Part shown: piece after piece, positions 57,524 to 64,000 of the stretch
Layout: every line of letters starts with the position of its first letter
Position numbering within the stretch: the first letter of the stretch is position 1
Source: Candidatus Sumerlaeota bacterium
Lineage (GTDB): Bacteria > Sumerlaeota > Sumerlaeia > JAFGJS01
Direction of reading: 5' to 3'
Assembly (NCBI GenBank): GCA_016928995.1
Contig: JAFGJS010000054.1
Location: 105,483 to 169,482 of the forward strand
Length of the DNA stretch: 64,000 bases
Notes under the pieces: generated by a model
The model's input: the letters and a program-made list of their open reading frames with translations, nothing else
The model's database searches: none
What the model was told of the DNA's origin: nothing
Position numbers and translations under genes: made by a program

Positions 57524-57551
57524 ATTTTACATTTTTGCGTCTTGTTCACAA
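57524..57551 (-). promoter_or_regulatory. Candidate glnA promoter
   Basis: On the minus strand TTGTGA (57551-57546) and TAAAAT (57529-57524) are 16 bases apart, about 45 bases before the glnA start. No sigma-54 TGGCAC-TTGC pair was seen by eye. The remaining 380 bases up to the kinase gene hold no feature I can support; they are AT-rich. Confidence 0.35.
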
Positions 57552-57933
57552 GCGTTAATACAAGAGGCGTGCCATTATTACGATTTGGGATGAATATTGT
57601 TAAGTAGTGTTATTTGAGTTGTATGCGGGCATAAGCGCAGCGGTTGATATGAATTTATACCCTAGACTTTGAGGTCATTAATGCTGCAAGCGTATAAAAA
57701 GTTTCACGTAAAAGTCATATTTTGTGAATTCGATTTCGTTGTTTTTGAGCGTAAATTGATCGGATTGATCGCAAAAGGCGATGTTCTGGAAGGGTTTTTT
57801 GCTTGCGTTCAGGTCTAAGGCTGGGTTTACATGCAAGTGGGCTGTTTTTCGTTTTGGACTTTGGCGAATGGGGAGTGCGGAGTCAAATTCCGGGTTTTTC
57901 AGGAATAACATCCGGGGAAGGATTGATGCGATT

Positions 57934-58668
57934 ATGCCTGCACATTTGCATAAGCGACATGATTATCCGGGGAAGCTGATTATTGTGGAGGGGATCGACG
58001 GTTCGGGCAAGAGCACGCAGCTGGATTTGCTGCATACCTGGCTGAATGCGGAGGGGTATTCGGTTTTTTTCACGGAGTGGAATAGCTCGGCGTTGATCAA
58101 GGATACGACGAAGTTGGGGAAAAAGAAGAAGATCCTGACGCCGACGACGTTCAGCTTGCTGCACTGCATTGATTTCGCGGACCGGTTTTATAATGCGATC
58201 ATTCCGCCGTTGAAAGCGGGGATGATCGTCCTATGTGATCGTTATATATACACCGCTTTCGCGCGCGATGCGGCTCGTGGGTGCGACAAGGATTGGCTGC
58301 GAAGTCTCTACAGCTACGCGGTGCGGCCGGATATGGCGATGCTTTTTCGGGTTGATCTGGCGACGTCGCTTAAGCGGATCAAGGCCGGGCGCGCTGAGAT
58401 CAAGTATCATGAGGCGGGGATGGATCTGAATCTTTCGCCGGACATCGAGGAGAGCTTCCGGTTGTTTCAGGGGCGGGTGGTGGTGAATTACGACGCGATG
58501 ATCGAGGAATTCGGTTTGAGCGCGATCGACGGGGCGCAGGATATTGATTCGCAGCAGAAAGAGTTTCGCAAGGCGATCAAGAAAATCCTGAAGGGTTATA
58601 AGCAGAAGCCGCTGCTGACGCAGAATCTGCCGCCGCTCCCGGAGGAGGTGGTGTATGCCGGCCAATAA
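57934..58668 (+). CDS. Thymidylate-kinase-like P-loop kinase, first of a tandem pair
   Basis: A 244-aa nucleotide-kinase fold. Walker A is intact (VEGIDGSGKSTQ, Lys26). The DRY block reads CDRYIYTAFARDAARG, and the C-terminal helices follow. It lacks the TREPGGT segment that follows the P-loop in true dTMP kinases (here TEWNSSALIK), so the substrate may be different. The start at 57934 was chosen because the ATG leads into the domain and GGAAGG lies 12 bases upstream; the open frame back to 57781 has no homologous look. The 3' end overlaps the next gene by 14 bases. Confidence 0.85.
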   Translation: MPAHLHKRHDYPGKLIIVEGIDGSGKSTQLDLLHTWLNAEGYSVFFTEWNSSALIKDTTKLGKKKKILTPTTFSLLHCIDFADRFYNAIIPPLKAGMIVLCDRYIYTAFARDAARGCDKDWLRSLYSYAVRPDMAMLFRVDLATSLKRIKAGRAEIKYHEAGMDLNLSPDIEESFRLFQGRVVVNYDAMIEEFGLSAIDGAQDIDSQQKEFRKAIKKILKGYKQKPLLTQNLPPLPEEVVYAGQ

Positions 58669-59377
58669 ATCGGATAAGAAAAAAACAAAATTGCACGACA
58701 AGTTTTACGGCACGCCGCTGCCGGGGAGCGTGGATGATGAGCTGCCGGGCAAGCTGATCGTGCTGGAGGGCACCGATGGTTCGGGGCGCAGCACACAGAT
58801 GAGCCGCTTGACGCGCTGGCTGGAGGTGGAGGGGTACGGCGTGGTGAACACGGGCTGGACGCAGTCGCCGCTGATGCAGGAGAGCATCGACCGGGCCAAG
58901 GAGGGGCATACGCTGAACAACACGACGTTCAGCCTGTTTTATCTGGCGGATTTCGCGGACCGGCTGGAGTCGACGATCATCCCGGCGCTGAAGGCGGGAT
59001 TCATCGTGCTGGCGGACCGTTATATCTACACGGCGTATGCGCGCAATGTGTTGCGCGGGCTGGATAAAAACTGGACGCGGAAGATTTACAGCTTCGCGAT
59101 CAGGCCCGACCTGGTGTGCTACTTGAAGTGCGACGTAGAGCATTTGATTCCGCGAATGCTGAAGAGCAAGGGGCTGGAGTACTGGGAGGCGGGGATGGAT
59201 CTGGCGCTGGGCGCGGATCTCTACGATTCCTACTGCAAGTACCAGCCGATGCTGTTGAAAGAGTTCGACCGGATGGCGGAGGAGTTCAACTTCAAGGTCG
59301 TGGACGCGAATCGTTCGCCGAACGAGATTTTTCCTGATTTGCAGAAGCACATCCGAAAGCTGCTGGCGGAGGAATAG
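58655..59377 (+). CDS. Thymidylate-kinase-like protein with altered Walker A, second of a tandem pair
   Basis: A 240-aa paralogue of the preceding product, obviously related along its whole length (TTFSLFYLADFADRLESTII, LADRYIYTAYARNVLRG, YWEAGMDLALG). Its P-loop is EGTDGSGRSTQ: the catalytic lysine is replaced by arginine (Arg45). The Walker A lysine is generally essential, so this copy may be inactive or use another residue and may form a heterodimer with the first. GGAGGAGG lies just before the ATG, and the 14-base overlap with the first gene implies coupled translation. Confidence 0.85.
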   Translation: MPANKSDKKKTKLHDKFYGTPLPGSVDDELPGKLIVLEGTDGSGRSTQMSRLTRWLEVEGYGVVNTGWTQSPLMQESIDRAKEGHTLNNTTFSLFYLADFADRLESTIIPALKAGFIVLADRYIYTAYARNVLRGLDKNWTRKIYSFAIRPDLVCYLKCDVEHLIPRMLKSKGLEYWEAGMDLALGADLYDSYCKYQPMLLKEFDRMAEEFNFKVVDANRSPNEIFPDLQKHIRKLLAEE

Positions 59378-59411
59378 CGGAATAGAAGAATAGAAGAGAT
59401 AACTGCAAGCT

Positions 59412-59436
59412 CACGCAGAGACGCGGAGGCGCAGAG
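59412..59436. repeat. Left arm of the DMP19-like cassette
   Basis: CACGCAGAGACGCGGAGGCG plus CAGAG, followed by a T-run and GACGGGA. Inverted counterpart at 60053-60077. Confidence 0.85.
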
Positions 59437-59457
59437 ATTTATTTTTTTGACGGGAGA

Positions 59458-59988
59458 TTGAATTTTGGATGTAGAATTAAATGGCTTGAGGGTTATACAG
59501 GGCAATCAACTGACGAGCTCATCGCATTCGAAGGAAAATATAGGATAGATTCACTGATTCTTGCTTTTGAACAAGCGTTAGATCAAAAGGCTGCGCGTAT
59601 CGGCATTGAAAATCTTACAGCGGAAGAGCGCGTCGTATTGGCAATCGAGGCGTTCGAGCGCGAGGTGAATAATGGGGGATATAGTCAATTCTTCTTTAAC
59701 TCATCCAATGAATATGCCTTGATTATTACTGATGCGCTTCATCGTATCGAGCGTCCAATGATCGTAAAGTTGACCCAGGAGGCGATCAACGCATTAGGAC
59801 TTCAATCCGTCACCGTTGCGGCGATTAACCGGGCAATGGAGAATGAAAGCGCAGAACTTGAGGCAGAATTGGAAGAATGTGATGAGCGATACTACGGGAT
59901 GGGTGATGACTTGGCCATGCCTCTCTTTGAGTTTATCAAGAACAACAAAGGCAAAATTGTGTTAATAAATCAATCGCAGCACCGTTAA
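59458..59988 (+). CDS. DMP19-like (DUF4375) protein
   Basis: A 176-aa soluble protein carrying the DUF4375 signature EVNNGGYSQFFFNSSNEYA and the following ALIITDALHRIERP helix. The founding member, Neisseria DMP19, is a DNA-mimic protein that blocks an HTH regulator; most relatives are uncharacterised. The C-terminal half is acidic (ESAELEAELEECDERYYGMGDD), consistent with a mimic. Start is a TTG at 59458 right after GGGAGA, close to the repeat arm, so the true N-terminus is uncertain. The gene is AT-richer than its neighbours and lies between inverted copies of the ACGCAGAGACGC repeat. Confidence 0.72.
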   Translation: MNFGCRIKWLEGYTGQSTDELIAFEGKYRIDSLILAFEQALDQKAARIGIENLTAEERVVLAIEAFEREVNNGGYSQFFFNSSNEYALIITDALHRIERPMIVKLTQEAINALGLQSVTVAAINRAMENESAELEAELEECDERYYGMGDDLAMPLFEFIKNNKGKIVLINQSQHR

Positions 59989-60015
59989 AATTATAATTAC
60001 ACCATCTGCAATTTG

Positions 60016-60077
60016 TTATCCTGCCTATCCCGTTCATCCTGTCAAAAAAAATCTCTGCGCCTTTGCGTCTTTGCGTT
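60016..60077. repeat. Right arm of the DMP19-like cassette
   Basis: 60053-60077 is the inverted copy of the left arm (CTCTGCGCCTTTGCGTCTTT then GCGTT). It is preceded by a T-run and the inverted GACAGGATGAACGGGATAGG unit (60016-60043), which is related to 21659-21686 in the ATP synthase operon. Confidence 0.85.
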
Positions 60078-60084
60078 ATTTTTT

Positions 60085-60690
60085 TTATATCAGTATCCGC
60101 ACTTTGCGGTCGTCGAGCTGGACGCGGCCGGAGGCGATGAGGGCGAGGGCTTCGCTGTAGATACGGTGCTCTTCGTTGAGGATGCGGGCGGAAAGCGAGT
60201 CTTCATCGTCGCCGTATTCGACGGGCACGACGGCCTGAAGGATGATGGGGCCGGTGTCCATGCCGGCGTCGACGAAGTGGACGGTGCAGCCGCTGAAACG
60301 AACGCCGTAGTCGAGGGCTTGCTTTTGGGCATGCAGGCCGGGGAAGGCCGGCAGCAGGGCGGGGTGGATGTTGATGATGCGCCCTTCGAAGGCGCTAAGC
60401 AGGGGTTCGCGGACGATGCGCATGTATCCGGCGAGGGCGATGAGTTCGATTTCGCGGCGCTGGAGCTCTTCGGCGATGGCTTCGTTGAAGGCCTGGTTGG
60501 ATTCGTGGTTTTTGCGTTCGATCACGACCGTGCCGATGCCGGCTTCGCGCGCGATGGCCAGGGCGCGCGCGTTGGGCTTGTCGCTGAGCAGCACGCTGAT
60601 TTCCACGCCGGGGAGCCGGCCGGCTTGTGCGTTGCGGAGTATTGCTTCGAAATTCGAACCTCGCCCGGATGCCAACACCGCCAGTTTCAT
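60085..60690 (-). CDS. purN: Phosphoribosylglycinamide formyltransferase
   Basis: Adds the formyl group from 10-formyl-tetrahydrofolate in purine synthesis. The ATG at 60690 (MKLAVLASGRGSNFEAIL) has CGGAGA 6 bases upstream and gives a 201-aa protein, the usual size. Conserved: LLSDKPNARALAIARE, ELIALAGYMRIV, the catalytic NIHPALLPAFPGLHA, and GCTVHFVDAGMDTGPIILQ. The open frame further upstream runs through a MITE-like repeat and is not the gene. It is downstream of tig and clpP on the same strand. Confidence 0.96.
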   Translation of the reverse strand: MKLAVLASGRGSNFEAILRNAQAGRLPGVEISVLLSDKPNARALAIAREAGIGTVVIERKNHESNQAFNEAIAEELQRREIELIALAGYMRIVREPLLSAFEGRIINIHPALLPAFPGLHAQKQALDYGVRFSGCTVHFVDAGMDTGPIILQAVVPVEYGDDEDSLSARILNEEHRIYSEALALIASGRVQLDDRKVRILI

Positions 60691-60731
60691 TCGAGTTCTC
60701 CGTAATCTGCGTTTGATGCCGCTGATAGCAT

Positions 60732-60828
60732 CTCTCGAAAAGTTCTTTCTGAATGTAATCCGGTCACAGTCGAGGGCGGCTGTGCCACATTCAAAAGGAT
60801 ACGGCAAAAATTTTCGAGAACCGTTCTA
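60732..60828 (-). repeat. MITE-like repeat, copy 2
   Basis: The reverse complement starts AATAGAACGGTTCTCGAAAA and ends CTTTTCGAGAGA, like copy 1 at 50384-50478. However the central 40 bases (with the CACAGTCGAGGGCGGCTGTG core) run in the opposite direction relative to the ends when the two copies are compared. It lies between purN and clpP. Confidence 0.75.
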
Positions 60829-61434
60829 TTTCATTTCGTTGAGCATGGATTCCTTGTTGATGATGACGCGGTCGATCAGGCCGTACTCCCGGGCTTCCTC
60901 GGCGGACATGAAATTGTCGCGGTCGGTGTCTTTTTCGACCTGCTCGAAGGATTTGCCGGTGTGGGCGACGAGGATGTCGTTGAGCGCTTTTTTCATGCGC
61001 AGGATCTCGCGGGCCTGGATTTCGACGTCGGTGGCCTGTCCGCTGGCGCCGCCGAGGGGCTGGTGGATCATGATGCGGGCGTTGGGCAGGGCGTAGCGTT
61101 TGCCCTTGGCGCCGGCGCAGAGGAGCAGCGCGCCCATGCTGGCGGCCTGGCCGCAGCAGAAGGTGGCGACGGGGGCCTTGATGAATTGCATCGTGTCGTA
61201 GATGGCGAGTCCGGCCGTGACGGAGCCGCCGGGGCTGTTGACGTAAAGGTTGATGTCTTTGTCGGGATCTTCGGACTCGAGAAAGAGCATCTGGGCGATG
61301 ACGGAGTTGGCGATGATGTCGGTGATTTCAGTGCCGATGAAGATGATGCGGTCCTTGAGGAGGCGGCTGTAGATGTCATATGCGCGTTCGCCGCGGTCGC
61401 TTTGTTCGATGACCATTGGAACGTAGTAGCTCAT
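60826..61434 (-). CDS. clpP: ATP-dependent Clp protease proteolytic subunit
   Basis: Tetradecameric serine protease, 202 aa. The catalytic serine is in [16 protein letters not shown], the histidine in [10 protein letters not shown], and the aspartate is expected in the segment before [19 protein letters not shown]. The N-terminal [23 protein letters not shown] is the usual form. It follows tig by about 120 bases on the same strand, the standard tig-clpP order, but clpX, often next, is not in the window; purN follows instead. Confidence 0.97.
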   Translation of the reverse strand: MSYYVPMVIEQSDRGERAYDIYSRLLKDRIIFIGTEITDIIANSVIAQMLFLESEDPDKDINLYVNSPGGSVTAGLAIYDTMQFIKAPVATFCCGQAASMGALLLCAGAKGKRYALPNARIMIHQPLGGASGQATDVEIQAREILRMKKALNDILVAHTGKSFEQVEKDTDRDNFMSAEEAREYGLIDRVIINKESMLNEMK

Positions 61435-61554
61435 GTGAATCCCTTTCTTATGCTCAGCGCGGATTATTTTGCGAAAGCGGCGGCGAGGGAGGTTGATTCC
61501 GTTCGCCGCCGATGTTTCCGCGTTACCAGACTGAATTTCATCGCGCGAGGGTTG

Positions 61555-63009
61555 TTATTCGGCTTTCTTCGTGGCTTTTTTAACCGGTTTTTTTTCTCCC
61601 TCTTTCCCCTCTTCTTTCTGCACGCGCTTGATTTTCGCGCGCTCCAGCAGCAGGTCGCTGGTTTTTTTCATACGCAGGTTTTCCTGGAAACCGTCCCAGC
61701 GGTTTTGCGCTTCGAGCTGGGCGCGGATGGCCAGGGGCTTGCGGCCGGCTTCATCGGCGACTTTCTGCAGTTCCTGATTGATGTCCTCTTCGCTGACGGC
61801 AATGTCCTCTTGCTTGGAAATCGCCTCCTGAATCAGGTCGATGCGGAGGAATTTCTCGGCGTTGGCCTTGACGCGTTCGGCGTAGGCTTCCTTCGTGTCG
61901 CCCATGGCTTCGAGCGTGAGGCCATACTGCCGCAGGCGGTTCAGGTCGCGCTGGGCGAAGTCATAGCTCGCGAGCGCGATCATGGTTTTCGGCAGCGGGA
62001 AGGCGTTGCGTTCGATCAGCTGGTCGTTGATTTGCTCGATGGCCTGCTGATTTTCGCGATCCTGGCGCTGTTTATCGAGGTCGTCGCGGATTTTCTTGCG
62101 CAGGTGATCGAGGCTTTCAAACGCGCCGGCGTCGCGGGCGAATTCATCGTCGAGTTTGGGCAAGGTGCGGCGTTTGACTTCGATGATATCGATTTTCCAG
62201 TTTTGTTTATGCGTGTGATCGCCGTGGGTGTGCTCGGTCGAGGCTTCGAGCGAGGCGCCTTTCTTTTTACCGATCAGCGCGGCGCGAATTTCTTCCGGGA
62301 GATACTCGAGTTTCTCCACTTCGCGCTCTTTCCAGGAGAGCGTCTGGATCGGAGCGCCGTTTTCGTCGGCGACCTGGGTGGTCAGGACGACGGCGTCGCC
62401 TTCTTCGATGGCCTTGGCGCCTTTGTCTTCGAGGATGGCGTTGGCTTCGCGGATGGCTTCGATCTGCTCGTCGACCATGGCGTCGGTGACGGAAAGGTCA
62501 TCGACTTCAACGTCGAACGAGTCGTAGCCTTCGACTTTGATCTCCGGCTTGACTTCGAGCGATGACGCGAATTCGAGCGCTTTGCCTTCTTCGATTTCGG
62601 GCAGGTCATCGTCAAAGCGGTTGTACACCGTGAAGTCATTGGCTTCGATGATCTGCTGGAGGCAGTTGGCGGCCAGCGTTTCCACGGTGTCGCTTTTGAC
62701 TTGCCGTCCGAAACGGGTGCGCACGAGCCGCAGGGGGGCTTTGCCTTTGCGGAAGCCTTCGATGTCGGCGTTTTGCTGCAGTTCCTCGAAGGTGGAGAGG
62801 CTCTTTTTCTCGTATTCTTCCCATGCCACGCGGAAGGAGACGCGTTTGATTGAGCCTTCCTGATCTTCGATTCCGAGGAGTTCGTAGGGTGTTTTTTCCT
62901 CTTGTTCCTCGGCGGTGTCGGAGGCTTCGGAGGCCTCCTCAGCGGCCTCTACGGCCGCCTCGGCTTGGGCGCTGTCCGCCATTTCCGGCTTGTTTTCTTG
63001 TTCGCTCAA
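61555..63009 (-). CDS. tig: Trigger factor
   Basis: Ribosome-bound chaperone and prolyl isomerase. I prefer the TTG at 63009, 8 bases after GGAAGGA, giving 484 aa; the next ATG is 62982. Ribosome-binding domain with RKGKAPLRLVRTRFGRQV (the GFRKGK loop), FKBP-like middle (GDAVVLTTQVADENG), and the long helical C-terminal domain. Two unusual ends: an acidic N-terminal extension of about 45 residues (DSAQAEAAVEAAEEASEAS) and a lysine-rich C-terminal tail (EKKPVKKATKKAE). The gene is first of a tig-clpP pair. Confidence 0.94.
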   Translation of the reverse strand: MSEQENKPEMADSAQAEAAVEAAEEASEASDTAEEQEEKTPYELLGIEDQEGSIKRVSFRVAWEEYEKKSLSTFEELQQNADIEGFRKGKAPLRLVRTRFGRQVKSDTVETLAANCLQQIIEANDFTVYNRFDDDLPEIEEGKALEFASSLEVKPEIKVEGYDSFDVEVDDLSVTDAMVDEQIEAIREANAILEDKGAKAIEEGDAVVLTTQVADENGAPIQTLSWKEREVEKLEYLPEEIRAALIGKKKGASLEASTEHTHGDHTHKQNWKIDIIEVKRRTLPKLDDEFARDAGAFESLDHLRKKIRDDLDKQRQDRENQQAIEQINDQLIERNAFPLPKTMIALASYDFAQRDLNRLRQYGLTLEAMGDTKEAYAERVKANAEKFLRIDLIQEAISKQEDIAVSEEDINQELQKVADEAGRKPLAIRAQLEAQNRWDGFQENLRMKKTSDLLLERAKIKRVQKEEGKEGEKKPVKKATKKAE

Positions 63010-63562
63010 GGTTGCATCCTTCCTTATTTGGGCCTGAATCGCGTAACGCGCGGCTTCATTTTGGGCATGCAGAAGCGGCGCGCGGAATGCGCGAAATGAA
63101 GTAATCGAAGCTAAGCGTCGAAGGTTCAATGTGCAAGCAAAAAGCGCACGGTTCCGCGCGAAAGTTGCGTTTTTGGGCGGGAAATGGAGAATTTCTTGAA
63201 AATGGCGTATATGAGGCGCTGGTAATGGTAGAGTTTGGGCGTACCATCAGGATTACTGTGGCGCGAGGATTGGGCGTGTTGCGATGTTCGTGGTTGGATG
63301 TGGTTTTATAGCGCGCCTTGTCGAGTTGACTCCGGAGATATTTGGATTTTGGACCATTTCAACCGCCTACTATTATACATTTCGAGGGCGAGAATTCAAG
63401 GAAATATTGTCAGTGGGAGATGTGAGCAGAATTCAGGGATTGGTGTGGCAGTATGCTTAAATCTTGATTTACTTGGTTATTTATCACAGCATATTGAGCA
63501 CTCTCGTTTATTTTTTCGGTCACTATTCATTGATCCAAAAAAACAGTGATAGGGAGGATTCA
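63010..63562. other. AT-rich region without a recognisable gene
   Basis: 553 bases between tig and the last gene. An open frame at 63235-63549 has no ribosome binding site and no protein-like pattern. The tig promoter should lie in the first 100 bases, but I cannot identify it. GC content falls clearly here. Confidence 0.5.
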
Positions 63563-63922
63563 ATGGAGAAAAAAAGATACACATTTTGGTATATATTTTG
63601 TTCAATTTTAATTACAAGCGCCGCTTGGCTTGTGATGCTAACATTGAGTTTATTGAATCTGGAACAGTCAAAGAATCGGGAAATTGACGCCATTCGATTC
63701 AAGTATAAGTCTTTAAGGTCAGGATATAAGTCTGCAATGTCCGAATATAAGTCTGCAACTTCAGAAGCTCAAATGTATGTTGATTACTTTGCGTTTAATC
63801 GCTGCCTATTATGGAACGATATGGATCAAGCATTCATCGAATTACAATCAGTGCTCGATAACAAGCATCTTGATGCTGAAATACGTGAGAATGCCTTCAG
63901 GTCATATTGGTATTCTCTATAA
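63563..63922 (+). CDS. Small membrane protein with a YKS repeat, cut by an insertion sequence end
   Basis: A 119-aa protein: one N-terminal membrane helix (FWYIFCSILITSAAWLVMLTLSLL) and a coiled-coil region with near-exact repeats (YKSLRSGYKSAMSEYKSATSEA, about residues 51-72), formed by a short tandem DNA repeat. AGGGAGG lies 5 bases before the ATG, so it is very likely translated. The TAA stop is 1 base before TGTCCCC, the start of what resembles an insertion-sequence end, so the natural C-terminus may have been lost. Function unknown. The base composition is much lower in GC than the rest of the window. Confidence 0.7.
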   Translation: MEKKRYTFWYIFCSILITSAAWLVMLTLSLLNLEQSKNREIDAIRFKYKSLRSGYKSAMSEYKSATSEAQMYVDYFAFNRCLLWNDMDQAFIELQSVLDNKHLDAEIRENAFRSYWYSL

Positions 63923-63923
63923 T

Positions 63924-64000
63924 TGTCCCCAAAAACTGGACAGCCATTAAGGTGGATTTTTCTCCGGTTTTCGTTCGAAAATTCAGAGGAACGAAAAGGA
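63924..64000 (+). mobile_element. Possible left end of an IS3-like insertion sequence
   Basis: TGTCCCCAAAAACTGGACA at 63924-63942 (ends TGTCC and GGACA are inverted) followed by about 60 bases with GGAACGAAAAGGA at the very edge, which could be the ribosome binding site of a transposase gene lying outside the window. The pattern resembles the ends of IS3/IS481-type elements. Only one end is visible. Confidence 0.35.

Noticed and set aside
60691-60807. Longer purN start
   Set aside because: The extra codons run through the MITE-like repeat, and the ATG at 60690 has a good ribosome binding site and gives the family N-terminus.
63235-63549. Open frame in the AT-rich right edge
   Set aside because: No ribosome binding site and no protein-like pattern.

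Overview
The window is a stretch of bacterial chromosome with about 45 protein genes, no RNA genes that I can find, and a base composition near 60 % GC by eye. Two AT-richer islands stand out: the GH30 gene and its upstream region (about 37.4-39.3 kb) and the right edge (about 63.0-64.0 kb). SecG, a lipoprotein peptidase, PBP1C with an alpha-2-macroglobulin, FG-GAP/LamG proteins with a dockerin-like tail and pilin-type sequences suggest a Gram-negative, environmental bacterium. Codon use, the pilin style and the many short-period intergenic repeats remind me of the PVC neighbourhood and of uncultured groups such as Hydrogenedentota or Sumerlaeota. That assignment is inference only.

Layout. 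0-2.7 kb: end of a polysaccharide locus (truncated membrane protein, polyprenyl-phosphate sugar transferase) and a small unknown. 2.7-6.5 kb (minus): solitary beta-class adenine methyltransferase, SurE, then the yceD-rpmF-plsX cluster. 6.7-10.6 kb: large FG-GAP/PKD/LamG secreted protein and a small coiled-coil protein. 10.7-13.2 kb (minus): aspartate aminotransferase and ArgG. 13.6-15.5 kb: SecG overlapping an M16 peptidase lipoprotein. 15.7-23.6 kb: complete F-type ATP synthase operon (atpZ-atpI-B-E-F-H-A-G-D-C), with repeat-filled gaps F/H and G/D and a short epsilon subunit. 23.7-33.0 kb (minus): PBP1C with a thioester alpha-2-macroglobulin, and PPK2. 33.1-37.2 kb: small membrane protein in a repeat-bounded cassette, B12-type radical SAM protein, an amidase-like protein lacking its zinc ligands, and a DtxR-like regulator with a cysteine tail. 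37.4-38.6 kb: GH30 xylanase-like enzyme. 39.4-53.7 kb: the most unusual locus, with two adjacent giant exported membrane proteins (1125 and 2512 aa) and a 1068-aa spermidine-synthase-like membrane protein. 53.9-57.5 kb (minus): nitrogen cluster glnA-amtB-glnK. 57.9-60.0 kb: tandem thymidylate-kinase-like pair and a DMP19-like gene in a repeat-bounded cassette. 60.1-63.0 kb (minus): tig, clpP, purN. The right edge carries a small membrane protein ending at what looks like the tip of an insertion sequence.

The candidate undescribed system is at 39.4-50.3 kb. By reading the proteins I find three copies of one extracytoplasmic module (A in the first gene, B and C in the second). Each opens with a short V-x-[FI]-x-P-Y-like segment, has a late LPP-x-[FY]-x-Y strand, and ends with a [FG]-x-L-x-G-rich segment followed by a membrane-spanning bundle. 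The slot between the last two landmarks is variable: a short linker in A, a transmembrane helix plus a complete type IV pilin-like domain without the prepilin cleavage site in B, and a coiled coil in C. Predicted topology is self-consistent across the whole 2512-aa protein. The intergenic regions hold several families of short-period repeats, mostly arranged as inverted pairs, two of which enclose a gene.
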